A stretch of 55,893 bases of DNA from a virus, in the IMG/VR virus record IMGVR_UViG_3300044630_003363, positions 1-55,893 of that record. One strand, written 5' to 3'. Positions 42,432 through 51,517 of this stretch are shown here, one piece after another. The notes under the pieces were generated by a model. The model searched no databases. It saw only the letters and a program-made list of their open reading frames with translations, and was not told where the DNA came from. How positions within the stretch are numbered: the stretch's first letter is position 1; every line of letters starts with the position of its first letter. Made by a program: the position numbers and the translations under genes.

Positions 42432-44291
42432 ATGGACGAATCACAAAAAATATTATCAGATTTAACGGTATACATGAAGTATGCTAAGTATGTTCCCGAA
42501 TTACAGAGAAGAGAAACATGGGACGAATTAGTAACAAGAAACATGGATATGCACATTAAAAAATTTCCAAAATTAAAAAAGGAAATTAAAGATGTTTATC
42601 GTTATGTTTACGAAAAGAAAGTTTTACCATCAATGAGGTCTATGCAGTTCGGTGGTAAACCAATTGAGATTTCACCAAATAGAATTTATAACTGTGCTTA
42701 CTTACCAATTGACGACCTTGCTGCATTTTCAGAAGCAATGTTTTTATTGTTAGGTGGAACAGGTGTTGGGTATTCAGTACAAAAACATCATGTTGAAAAA
42801 TTACCCGAAATTAGAAAACCAAACCCAAATAGAACAAGAAGATTTTTAATTGGGGATTCTATTGAAGGATGGGCTGACGCAATTAAAGTATTAATGAAAT
42901 CATACTTTGGAGAACAATTATCAACTCCAGAATTTGATTTTTCGGATATTAGACCAAAAGGCGCTCAACTTGTAACATCAGGTGGTAAAGCACCGGGACC
43001 TCAACCATTAAAAGATTGTCTTCACAAACTACAAGGTATGTTAAGTGCAAAAGAAGATGGTGACAGATTAACTCCAATTGAAGTTCATGATATGGTTTGT
43101 CATATTGCAGATGCAGTATTGGCTGGTGGTATTAGAAGAGCGGCATTAATCTCATTATTTAGTGCTGACGACAACGAAATGATTTCTTGTAAATCAGGTT
43201 CATGGTGGGAACAAAATCCACAAAGAGGTAGAGCAAACAACTCAGCTGCACTTGTTAGACATAAGATTACAAAAGAATTTTTCTTGGATTTATGGAAACG
43301 TGTTGAAGCTTCAGGAGCAGGTGAACCTGGTATCTACTTTACAAACGATAAAGATTGGGGAACAAATCCATGTTGTGAAATTGCGTTAAGACCAAATCAA
43401 TTCTGTAATTTATGTGAGGTTAATGTATCTGACATTGAATCACAAGAAGACCTAAATTCTCGTGTTAAAGCTGCGGCGTTCATTGGAACATTACAGGCGG
43501 GTTATACAGATTTTCATTATTTAAGAGATGTTTGGAAAAGAACAACTGAAAAAGATGCGTTGATTGGTGTATCTATGACAGGTATTGGTTCAGGTGTGGT
43601 TTTAGGTTATAACATGAAAGAAGCAGCAAAGGCAGTAAAGGAAGAAAACACAAGAGTTGCTGAACTTATTGGTATTAATAAATCAGCTCGTATGACTACT
43701 GTTAAACCAGCAGGAACGACTTCATTAACATTAGGAACATCATCGGGAATTCACGCTTGGCACAATGATTATTACATTCGTAGAATTCGTGTTGGAAAGA
43801 ATGAGTCGATATATAGTTTCTTTTTAAATAACCATCCTGAATTGGTTGAAGATGAATTCTTCCGTCCACACGATACAGCGGTTATTTCTGTTCCACAAAA
43901 GGCACCGGAAGGTTCAATATTAAGAACAGAAAGTCCATTTCAACTATTAGAAAGGGTTAAGAAAATTACCCAAGAATGGATTAAACCCGGTCACAGAACT
44001 GGTTCAAATATGCACAATGTGTCGGCTACAATTAGTTTGAAACCTGAAGATTGGGAATTAGCTGGTGAGTGGATGTGGGATAATAGAGATTTTTATAATG
44101 GACTATCTGTACTTCCGTATGATAATGGAAGTTACATTCAAGCACCTTTTACTGATTGTACTAAAGAAGAATATGAAAATTTATATTCAAAACTTCATTC
44201 AATCGATTTAAGTAAAGTTATTGAACATCAAGACAACACAGATTTAAGTGGTGAGTTGGCTTGTTCGGGTGGAGCTTGTGAAATTAAATAA
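42432..44291 (+). CDS. nrdJ: Class II (adenosylcobalamin-dependent) ribonucleotide reductase
   Basis: 619 residues, monomeric RTPR type. NCAYLPIDDLAAF (about 87) and GGTGVGYSVQ start the barrel. NPCCEIALRPNQFCNLCEVN (about 312-331) has the radical-site Cys and, 11 residues later, the partner Cys, the same spacing as the Lactobacillus enzyme. Downstream come KPAGTTSLTLGTSSGIH and the C-terminal redox pair in ACSGGACEIK. It reduces ribonucleotides to deoxyribonucleotides without oxygen and with B12 coenzyme, so the phage depends on host or environmental cobalamin. L. leichmannii RTPR is 739 residues; this one is shorter. The DUF5522 gene overlaps its 3' end. Confidence 0.92.
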   Translation: MDESQKILSDLTVYMKYAKYVPELQRRETWDELVTRNMDMHIKKFPKLKKEIKDVYRYVYEKKVLPSMRSMQFGGKPIEISPNRIYNCAYLPIDDLAAFSEAMFLLLGGTGVGYSVQKHHVEKLPEIRKPNPNRTRRFLIGDSIEGWADAIKVLMKSYFGEQLSTPEFDFSDIRPKGAQLVTSGGKAPGPQPLKDCLHKLQGMLSAKEDGDRLTPIEVHDMVCHIADAVLAGGIRRAALISLFSADDNEMISCKSGSWWEQNPQRGRANNSAALVRHKITKEFFLDLWKRVEASGAGEPGIYFTNDKDWGTNPCCEIALRPNQFCNLCEVNVSDIESQEDLNSRVKAAAFIGTLQAGYTDFHYLRDVWKRTTEKDALIGVSMTGIGSGVVLGYNMKEAAKAVKEENTRVAELIGINKSARMTTVKPAGTTSLTLGTSSGIHAWHNDYYIRRIRVGKNESIYSFFLNNHPELVEDEFFRPHDTAVISVPQKAPEGSILRTESPFQLLERVKKITQEWIKPGHRTGSNMHNVSATISLKPEDWELAGEWMWDNRDFYNGLSVLPYDNGSYIQAPFTDCTKEEYENLYSKLHSIDLSKVIEHQDNTDLSGELACSGGACEIK

Positions 44292-44493
44292 CGAAAAAAA
44301 TAAAAATAATGATGAAGGGGATGGTCGAAAACTTTCCCCTTCTGATTTTTATATAGAGGACGGAAAATATGTTTTTACTGAGGAATTTCATTTAAAACGA
44401 GGGTTTTGTTGTAATTCGGGGTGTAGACATTGTCCCTATAAAAAAGATTTAGGTGGCTCCCTTAATGGTTCGCGGCCGACCGCAAGCATCTAA
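44278..44493 (+). CDS. DUF5522-like cysteine-rich small protein
   Basis: About 71 residues if it starts at GTG 44278; other in-frame GTGs at 44248, 44251 and 44269 would extend it further into nrdJ, whose end it overlaps in the +1 frame. No in-frame ATG exists before the conserved part. That part reads KLSPSDFYIEDGKYVFTEEF, then HLKRGFCCNSGCRHCPYKK, the DUF5522 signature with five Cys and one His, probably a metal site. Such proteins are small and of unknown function. The last residues (GGSLNGSRPTASI) come from an unusually GC-rich stretch and are not part of the family. Coupled translation with nrdJ suggests a link to nucleotide reduction, but this is inference. Confidence 0.75.
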   Translation: MKLNNEKNKNNDEGDGRKLSPSDFYIEDGKYVFTEEFHLKRGFCCNSGCRHCPYKKDLGGSLNGSRPTASI

Positions 44494-44526
44494 CTTTGAA
44501 AATACAGGGGGCGAATATCAGAGACA

Positions 44527-44555
44527 AATCGAGGACTAAACTCCTCGATTTTTTT
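44527..44555 (+). terminator. Rho-independent terminator ending the replication block
   Basis: A 9-bp stem (AATCGAGGA 44527-44535 with TCCTCGATT 44542-44550), a 6-base loop and a T-run to 44555. It ends the transcript carrying the replication genes and nrdJ. Confidence 0.9.
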
Positions 44556-44564
44556 ATTTAATGG

Positions 44565-44572
44565 TATTTATT
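44565..44572 (+). promoter_or_regulatory. Late-promoter-like box TATTTATT
   Basis: GGTATTTATTAATAATGGG: four bases before the ATG at 44577, directly behind the terminator. Marks the switch back to late genes. Confidence 0.5.
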
Positions 44573-44576
44573 AATA

Positions 44577-44906
44577 ATGGGAAAAATAAGATTTGAGGAA
44601 GAACATTTAGATTACTATGATGGTCAGAACAATTATGAACTTGGAGTCTATGAAGATGATGAGATAATTGGGTATGTTTCCTTTGTAATTTTTGAAAATG
44701 AAATTACAGTTAGTGATATATTAGTTAGACCAAATAGAAGAAGAGAAGGGTTTGCTTCAATGTTGATAAAGAAAATGAAACAATTACATCCCGAATCAAC
44801 CTATAAACCTTCACTAAAAACTGACTTAGGTGATAAGTTCATACATAAAGATGTGGAACTAAATGAACAACTTAACAGAATAAAAGATTTAATTAGGGTA
44901 CTATAA
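44577..44906 (+). CDS. GNAT-like N-acetyltransferase
   Basis: 109 residues, short for a GNAT. The strand pair YELGVYEDDEIIGYVSFVIF and the motif ITVSDILVRPNRRREGFASM followed by LIKKMKQ match GNAT strand 4 and the acetyl-CoA pyrophosphate loop (R-R-x-G-x-A). The C-terminal helix-strand that normally closes the fold is partial. Substrate unknown. It sits behind a strong terminator with its own late-type box and precedes the gp25/gp6 baseplate genes, so it is expressed late. Whether it modifies a virion or a host protein cannot be told. Confidence 0.7.
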   Translation: MGKIRFEEEHLDYYDGQNNYELGVYEDDEIIGYVSFVIFENEITVSDILVRPNRRREGFASMLIKKMKQLHPESTYKPSLKTDLGDKFIHKDVELNEQLNRIKDLIRVL

Positions 44907-44946
44907 AAATCGGTTTTCTTATTTATTACTATTTTATCTTTGTTTA

Positions 44947-44954
44947 TATTTATA
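44947..44954 (+). promoter_or_regulatory. Late-promoter-like box TATTTATA, decides start of gp25
   Basis: ATATTTATAGGTATGGC: three bases before ATG 44958, the same arrangement as before the tape measure. The longer frame from ATG 44940 would place this box inside the coding sequence. Confidence 0.6.
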
Positions 44955-44957
44955 GGT

Positions 44958-45410
44958 ATGGCAGTAAAGTATGGTATAGATTTTCCATTTAGACAAAGTC
45001 CTGTAGGTGATTTTCTTAATATGACGGAAATACCTGAAAGGGAGATAAGGGCTAATTTAATACACCTCATTCTAACTAGAAAGGGTAGTAGATATTATTT
45101 ACCTGATTTTGGTACAAGACTATATGAGTTTATATTTGAACCTAATGACCAAATTACATTTAACCAAATTGAAGATGAAATAAGAACATCAGTTAGAAAA
45201 TTTATTCCAAATTTAGAAATCAAATCAATTACCGTAACTGCTGCTGACCAAGACCCAGACGAATCTGTTAGTATAAATGAAGGTGAAGATAATAGATTAT
45301 TTAGAGTTTCAAGTTATGCAACAAAACCATATACTGCAAAGGTAAGGGTTGATTATGATATAAATAATGAACCATTTGTTTCGTCTGATTTTATAATTAT
45401 TAACATATAA
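44958..45410 (+). CDS. 25: Baseplate wedge protein gp25
   Basis: 150 residues from ATG 44958 (MAVKYGIDFPFRQSPVGDFL). An upstream ATG at 44940 would add MFIFIG from the promoter region and is rejected. The gp25/lysozyme-like wedge family is evident: IRANLIHLILTRKGSRYYLP, DFGTRLYEFIFEPND, then QIEDEIRTSVRKFIPNLEIK and a C-terminal beta strand pair. gp25 starts sheath assembly by templating the sheath fold on the baseplate. It precedes gp6 by one base, the order found in T4 and in contractile injection systems. Confidence 0.94.
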   Translation: MAVKYGIDFPFRQSPVGDFLNMTEIPEREIRANLIHLILTRKGSRYYLPDFGTRLYEFIFEPNDQITFNQIEDEIRTSVRKFIPNLEIKSITVTAADQDPDESVSINEGEDNRLFRVSSYATKPYTAKVRVDYDINNEPFVSSDFIIINI

Positions 45411-45411
45411 C

Positions 45412-47247
45412 ATGAGTAAAAAAATATCATACGCAACAAGAGATTTTGCTGGACTAAGACAAGAGTTAGTAAATTTAACTAAACAATATTACCCTGATTT
45501 GGTTAAAAACACCAATGATGCATCAATCTATTCGGTTCTTTTAGACCTAAATGCTGCGGTTGCAGATAACTTACATTTTCATATTGATAGAGTTTGGCAA
45601 GAAACAATGTTGGATTTTGCACAACAAAGACAATCTCTATTTCATATTGCAAAAACATATGGAATTAGATTACCAGGAAATAGACCCTCAGTTGCGTTAT
45701 GTGACTTCACAATTAATGTACCACCAAGAGGAGATAAAGAAGATGGGAGATACTTGGGTGTAATAAAATCGGGAGCTCAAATATCTGGTGGAGGACAAGC
45801 GTTTGAAACTATGGATGAAATTGATTTTGCAAATCCATTTAATAAAAGAGGAGACCCAAATAGATTAAAAATTCCAAATTTTGATGGTAATGGTAAAATA
45901 ATATCATACTCAATTGTAAAAAGAGAGGCAGTGGTTAATGGAGTTACAAGGATTTTTAGAAAAGTTATTACTGAAATTGACCAAAAACCATTTTTAAAAC
46001 TTTTTTTACCTGAACAAAATGTTTTAGGTATTTCAGGTGTTATTCATAAAGACGGCACAAATTTTTTAAATAACCCAAGTGAATCTGAATTTTTAAGTGC
46101 AACAACAAATAAATGGTATGAAGTAAAATCTTTAATACAAGATAAAATATTTGTACCTGACCCAACCTCATCATCTGATAAGGATAATTTTAAAGCTGGA
46201 ACATACATAGATGTTACTAATAAATTTGTAACTGAGTATACTCCTGAAAATTATTTCTCATTAACATTTGGTTCGGGTAATGTAAACCCATTGGATAACA
46301 TAGATAACTACATAAATGGTAATATGAAAGTTAGTCTTGGTAGTTATTTAAATAATTTATCATTAGGAGGATTACCAAGCCCAAACACTACTTTATTCAT
46401 AAAATATAGAGTTGGTGGTGGAAAAAATACTAATTTAGGTGTTGATGTTATTAGTAGTATTGATAATGTTGATTTTAGTGTTATCGGACCAAACTCATCG
46501 ATAAATTCCCAAGTTATTCAATCATTACTTGTTACAAATGTAACACCAGCAGTTGGTGGTTCTGACCAACCCTCTATTGAAGAAATAAGAAATATGGTCG
46601 CATATAATTTTGCAGCTCAAAATAGAGCAGTTACATTAAACGATTATAAATCATTAATAGAAACAATGCCATCTACATTTGGAGCACCAGCTAAGGTTAA
46701 TGTAATGGAAGAAGACAATAAGGTTAAAATAAAACTGTTATCATATGATGAAAATGGTAATTTAACGGATACTGTTTCAAATACATTAAAGAATAATATT
46801 TTAGATTATCTTTCTGAGTACAGAATGGTAAATGATTTTCTTGAAATTCAAAGTGGTGAGGTTATCGACATGGGATTAGAAATTGATTTGGTAATTGATA
46901 AAAATGGTAGCCAAACTGAAATTGTTAAAACTTCAGTTGAAGATATTATCAGTTATTTCTCAATTGAAAAAAGAAAAATGGGTGACCCATTACTTGTTGG
47001 TGATTTGTATAGAATTATTGGTACAGTTACAGGTGTTGTTAATGTTGTTGATATTAGAGTTTTTAACATAATTGGTGGTGATTATTCATCTGCTGAGGTT
47101 GCTCAACCATATGTGGATTCAGTAACTAAAGAGATACAACAGTATGATAGTACAATCTATATGAAATCAAATCAAATATTTCAAATTAGATTTCCTAGTA
47201 TTGATGTAAAAATTAGGGTTAAAACTTTAGGAACGACTACATTCTAA
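45412..47247 (+). CDS. 6: Baseplate wedge protein gp6 (P2 J-like)
   Basis: 611 residues, near T4 gp6 (660). The start SYATRDFAGLRQELVNLTKQ and DASIYSVLLDLNAAVADNLH followed by FHIDRVWQETMLDFAQQRQS is the family's N-terminal signature. Later segments include NFAAQNRAVTLNDYKSLIET ('R.vT..DY...i') and FLEIQSGEVIDMGLEIDLVI. Two gp6 chains with gp7 form the wedge that opens during contraction. It starts directly after gp25 (TAACATG) and leads to a gene in the place of gp7. Confidence 0.95.
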   Translation: MSKKISYATRDFAGLRQELVNLTKQYYPDLVKNTNDASIYSVLLDLNAAVADNLHFHIDRVWQETMLDFAQQRQSLFHIAKTYGIRLPGNRPSVALCDFTINVPPRGDKEDGRYLGVIKSGAQISGGGQAFETMDEIDFANPFNKRGDPNRLKIPNFDGNGKIISYSIVKREAVVNGVTRIFRKVITEIDQKPFLKLFLPEQNVLGISGVIHKDGTNFLNNPSESEFLSATTNKWYEVKSLIQDKIFVPDPTSSSDKDNFKAGTYIDVTNKFVTEYTPENYFSLTFGSGNVNPLDNIDNYINGNMKVSLGSYLNNLSLGGLPSPNTTLFIKYRVGGGKNTNLGVDVISSIDNVDFSVIGPNSSINSQVIQSLLVTNVTPAVGGSDQPSIEEIRNMVAYNFAAQNRAVTLNDYKSLIETMPSTFGAPAKVNVMEEDNKVKIKLLSYDENGNLTDTVSNTLKNNILDYLSEYRMVNDFLEIQSGEVIDMGLEIDLVIDKNGSQTEIVKTSVEDIISYFSIEKRKMGDPLLVGDLYRIIGTVTGVVNVVDIRVFNIIGGDYSSAEVAQPYVDSVTKEIQQYDSTIYMKSNQIFQIRFPSIDVKIRVKTLGTTTF

Positions 47248-47286
47248 TTTATTTTTTCTTTATTTTATAGAAAACAGATAAATTTC

Positions 47287-47294
47287 TATTTATA
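47287..47294 (+). promoter_or_regulatory. Late-promoter-like box TATTTATA
   Basis: TTCTATTTATATAGAGAC, 17 bases before the ATG at 47312. Confidence 0.5.
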
Positions 47295-47311
47295 TAGAGA
47301 CAAGGTAAAGA

Positions 47312-50300
47312 ATGCAAAAACACAGAATTTCCACAGACATAGGTAATGACCAAAAAGTTGTTGTTGAAATAAAACAAGATTACGACCTTTTAGAAATCCT
47401 ATCATTAAAATTTACACAAACCGACATATACTCATCTATGTGTTCGGATTATGGTGTTGTTTGCGGTAGAATCTCGGTAAATAATGGATTAGGTATACCT
47501 AATGCAAGAGTATCTATTTTTATTCCCGTTTCTGAAGAAGATTTAAACGACCCTGTCATATCCACATTATATCCTTTTTCTCAGGTTGGTGATAAAGATG
47601 ATGCGGGGTATAGATATAATTTACTACCAAGTAGACAACAACACGGCGGACACACACCAACCGGAACATTCCCTGACCAATCTGATATTTTAACAAGGGA
47701 AGAAGTTCTTGAAGTCTACGAAAAATACCACAAATATACTGTAAAAACAAATGATGCGGGTGACTTCATGATTTGGGGTGTACCTGTTGGACAACAAACA
47801 CTACACATTGATGTGGATTTATCCGATATCGGATGTTTCTCGTTAAGACCTGATGATTTTATTAGACAAGGTAAGGGTGTTGATAATTTTAAAAATTCAT
47901 ATACATATAAATCATCAAATGATATTGATACATTACCACAAATAATTTCATTCGATAAGAATATTGAGGTTTATCCGTTTTGGGGTAATGAAGATTTATG
48001 TGAGATTGGTATAACAAGAACAGATTTTGACCTTTCAAGTAAAGGTGTAAAAGTAGAACCTAAAGCATATTTCTTAGGTTCAATATATTCCGACCAAGGA
48101 AAGAATACAGTAAATAAAGAATGTAGACCTAAAGGTGATATGGGTCGAAAATGTGACCTTACAACATACCCTGCGGTTATTGAAATGATTAGGTTCACAA
48201 CACGAAAAGATGAAAACAATAGACCTATATTAGAGAGTTTTGAAATTCAGGAAGATATTGACGATTCGGGTTCATTTGTGTTACCATTACCAATGAATAT
48301 GGATTATGTGTTTACGAATGAATTTGGGGAGAATGAGATTACAAACGACCCAAACAAAGGTATACCAACATCATCTTGTTATAGATTTAGAATTTCAGGT
48401 AAAAATGAAACTTTAGGTAGGGTTAGAACGGTTGCTAGTTACTTAGTTCCAAACATTCGTGAATACACTAATGATGTTGATAAATCATATGCATTCTCAA
48501 CAGATTGGACGGACTATCCATCAAGTGCAATAAGTACAACAGCAAGTCCCGTTATTTTTAATAATGTATTTGGTAGTTATTTTCCTGATGATTATTTCTT
48601 TAGATTTACATACAATAAAGTCTATGGTGTTTCATCATATATGGGTGGACAATATGGTGGTGGTTCATTTGTTGGTAGGGATAACTTTTTAGGAATAAAA
48701 GAAATTTCACCTAAAACAGATGAAGATTGTGAAAGTAGTGTTTTAACACCACCAACAAACTTTGCATTTAGAAAATTCTCATTTGCAATTTTATTAGCTA
48801 TTATAATAAATGTATTTGAAAGAGTAATATATACCGCATATGTTGCTGCAATACAAATTCTTATCCTCCCTTTTCAATGGCTTTATGATAATTTATATTT
48901 TAGAATCAGAGCTTTTGGAAGAACAATATTTGAATTTGGTCGATTTCAATTTTTTGAAGATATTGTTGAAAGTTTACAAAGAGCAGGAACAGTTAGTTTA
49001 GGTGTTGTTACATATCCCGAATGTGAATCCTGTGATGAAGTTTTAAATTCCACACCCACTATTGAAAACTCCAGTAATATTGACCCGTCTTTAAAATACA
49101 ATAAAGTTGGTGGAGGTATTGCCGTTAGAGACAAATTAACTTTATATTTAGAGTGCGAACAGTATCAATTTGTAAAACCAACAACATCAGGTTCAACTAA
49201 ATTTGATTACTATGATTGTGACACAAACACCTTTTCAACGGTAACACTTACTAGTGGTAGTACCACAACAACAAGATGTGTTAGACAAGGTATGGGTGGA
49301 GTTGCGGTAACACAAATTGGTAACGGAAACGGTTCAGCTGTCGTGGTTGGTACATGTACAACAGCAACAAGAGTTACAGTATATCCAAATACTTGTGATA
49401 ATGACTCAAGTGAAAAAGAATTATATCTTAACGGAGGAGTTGCATCATATACCCCAAGTGGTGTTTTTGCTCAAAGTTTATTAACAATTAATAATAATAC
49501 TTTATTATCTCCACCACAACAATACATCATTAAAATGACGGGATATCTCCCGTACATATATGCAACTTCGGCAGATTTAACAATTCTATCCTCAAGTGGT
49601 ACAACAGGTGGGTATAATGATTTATTTATTTCGGGTTACACTTGCTCACCTAGTGGATATCAACATGTTGATACATCTAGCTCAAGTTTATGGTTAAAAT
49701 GGGATAGTGCAGGACCATCTCCGGTGGATTATGTTTGGTCAGGAATAACGTATGAAATATATAGTGTTAGTTTACCATTAACAGGCTCAACTAGTACAAC
49801 GGGATTAGATACATCGTCATTACCTGAAGGTTGTAAGGGTTATAATACCGTTTATGATGAAAACATTTCAACAGGGACATATTGTGCAGCCAATGTAAAT
49901 GTTTCATATAGTGCACTAACAGTTACCACCGGTGATGTGTGTTTAGGGTCAGATATTCCCGTTGGTCAAATTTTAAATGATACTGGTAATGGTGCAAATG
50001 CATGTAACTCATGTCAAAAAAGTTTAATTACAAAAAGTGGATTTTCTGAATTTAGATTTGGTATATTCACTATTATACCTGCAGCTGGAAATACACAAAC
50101 AAATTGGACTAAGAATTTTAGTGCAATTGGTGAATATGCTAGAAGAAAAATAGTAGGTAAATTATTTTGTGAGGGTATTAGTAATTATTCATTTGTAGAT
50201 AATTGGTTGACGGGTTCTTTATATATGTTTCCATTTAAAGCAAAAGTTAGATGGGACAATGAACCAGGATTAGATTTAAATTATAGAGGAACAAAATACT

Positions 50301-51517
50301 GTGAAAACCTTTTACATTTTAAAGTTCAGGAAGAATCAACAAAAACGGCAGTTAAAAGATTCTATTATAGGTCAACCAAATTTAATGGTTCAAACTTTTC
50401 TATAACTAAAAATACAAATGATGAAATTACAACATTAGGACACCCAACAACAGTTGTTGATTTGGGTCCGAGAGATGAATTTATAAAAGAAATTTGTGTT
50501 GACCCATCATTAGACCCTAACTGTTCTGTTGTTAGAAGTGTTGGAGCAACATCATTTCAAAGTTTTAAAGAAATGTTAGGTCTCTACATTAACTATAGAA
50601 TGGACACTAACCTTGATTATAGTTATAAGGATTTCTTTAAAAATGGAACAAACTCAATTACTCTCCCAACAAATACTGGTGGAGATTTAGTTTTGAATGG
50701 TGATGTTTTACAATTAATATCAATTAATAATGAATCGGGAATCCAAGAGTTTGATTTACAAGATAGAAATTACGGGGCGTATTCCCCATCAATAGTTGAC
50801 CCAGACAATTATCCCGACCTTTTTCAATCACAAGCGGGAACAACTAATGGTCCTTTACCGATTAATTTTGCTTTAGGTCAAGATGGTTATAGAATTAGGG
50901 TTTGTTTAAATGAACCCGGAAGACTAACAGAATCATCTCAACAAATACCTTTCTTTTATTGGAATAAACAAGGTGAAGGTTTTGGGGAAGGTGTAAATCA
51001 ATTTTGGGATTTTGGTACTGTCATTAAAAATGATTTACAAGGAATGACACACAATTATAAGTTTAGTGGATTTACAGACACCACATATAATTATGTTCTT
51101 TTCCCAATGACAAAGGGATATACTGGAAACACATTTGATGGACCTGATTTAAATGAAGGTAGTTTTGATGAGGAAGATTTTTTTGTTGATAACCACACAA
51201 GTTACAATAATGAATACGAAGGATTTACATATCTTTATGTAACATCAACAGGTGTAACAACAAATCCACCGCTTTATCAACCAACAGCCGGTACTCTTTG
51301 GACTAGAGTAGGTAATGCTGGTGGTTGGAGTGGAACCACATGGTCATTATCAGGAGTTACTTATATTATTAAACCAACCCTTAATAATTACACTGGTAAT
51401 AAACAAATATTATCCACACCATTCTTATTTTATTTTGGATTGAGACCAGGAAAAACTGCGGTTGATAAATTTATTGAAAGGTTCGGACCAAAAGGTGCGT
51501 TTCCACCTGCTGAATAA
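47312..51517 (+). CDS. Giant baseplate protein in gp7 position, with Ig-like domain and hydrophobic segment
   Basis: 1401 residues. Residues about 48-185 show a carboxypeptidase-regulatory/CNA-B-like fold: GVVCGRISVNNGLGIPNARV, SIFIPVSEED, then NDAGDFMIWGVPVGQQTLHI. About 485-535 form a strongly hydrophobic stretch (FAILLAIIINVF, YVAAIQILILPFQWLYDNL) unexpected in a wedge protein. About 560-930 are Thr/Ser/Cys-rich beta sequence, and the C-terminal part has more beta strands. Following gp6 it occupies the place of T4 gp7 (1032 residues), which bridges gp6 to the periphery. The assignment rests on synteny. It is coupled to the next gene by TAATG. Confidence 0.6.
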   Translation: MQKHRISTDIGNDQKVVVEIKQDYDLLEILSLKFTQTDIYSSMCSDYGVVCGRISVNNGLGIPNARVSIFIPVSEEDLNDPVISTLYPFSQVGDKDDAGYRYNLLPSRQQHGGHTPTGTFPDQSDILTREEVLEVYEKYHKYTVKTNDAGDFMIWGVPVGQQTLHIDVDLSDIGCFSLRPDDFIRQGKGVDNFKNSYTYKSSNDIDTLPQIISFDKNIEVYPFWGNEDLCEIGITRTDFDLSSKGVKVEPKAYFLGSIYSDQGKNTVNKECRPKGDMGRKCDLTTYPAVIEMIRFTTRKDENNRPILESFEIQEDIDDSGSFVLPLPMNMDYVFTNEFGENEITNDPNKGIPTSSCYRFRISGKNETLGRVRTVASYLVPNIREYTNDVDKSYAFSTDWTDYPSSAISTTASPVIFNNVFGSYFPDDYFFRFTYNKVYGVSSYMGGQYGGGSFVGRDNFLGIKEISPKTDEDCESSVLTPPTNFAFRKFSFAILLAIIINVFERVIYTAYVAAIQILILPFQWLYDNLYFRIRAFGRTIFEFGRFQFFEDIVESLQRAGTVSLGVVTYPECESCDEVLNSTPTIENSSNIDPSLKYNKVGGGIAVRDKLTLYLECEQYQFVKPTTSGSTKFDYYDCDTNTFSTVTLTSGSTTTTRCVRQGMGGVAVTQIGNGNGSAVVVGTCTTATRVTVYPNTCDNDSSEKELYLNGGVASYTPSGVFAQSLLTINNNTLLSPPQQYIIKMTGYLPYIYATSADLTILSSSGTTGGYNDLFISGYTCSPSGYQHVDTSSSSLWLKWDSAGPSPVDYVWSGITYEIYSVSLPLTGSTSTTGLDTSSLPEGCKGYNTVYDENISTGTYCAANVNVSYSALTVTTGDVCLGSDIPVGQILNDTGNGANACNSCQKSLITKSGFSEFRFGIFTIIPAAGNTQTNWTKNFSAIGEYARRKIVGKLFCEGISNYSFVDNWLTGSLYMFPFKAKVRWDNEPGLDLNYRGTKYCENLLHFKVQEESTKTAVKRFYYRSTKFNGSNFSITKNTNDEITTLGHPTTVVDLGPRDEFIKEICVDPSLDPNCSVVRSVGATSFQSFKEMLGLYINYRMDTNLDYSYKDFFKNGTNSITLPTNTGGDLVLNGDVLQLISINNESGIQEFDLQDRNYGAYSPSIVDPDNYPDLFQSQAGTTNGPLPINFALGQDGYRIRVCLNEPGRLTESSQQIPFFYWNKQGEGFGEGVNQFWDFGTVIKNDLQGMTHNYKFSGFTDTTYNYVLFPMTKGYTGNTFDGPDLNEGSFDEEDFFVDNHTSYNNEYEGFTYLYVTSTGVTTNPPLYQPTAGTLWTRVGNAGGWSGTTWSLSGVTYIIKPTLNNYTGNKQILSTPFLFYFGLRPGKTAVDKFIERFGPKGAFPPAE

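Noticed and set aside
44455-44525. GC-rich segment with GGTTCG resembling a tRNA T-arm or tmRNA end
   Set aside because: No acceptor stem, anticodon arm or CCA could be formed around it.
44940-44957. Upstream ATG for gp25 (adds MFIFIG)
   Set aside because: The added codons cover the TATTTATA box, and family members start close to the MAVKYG position.
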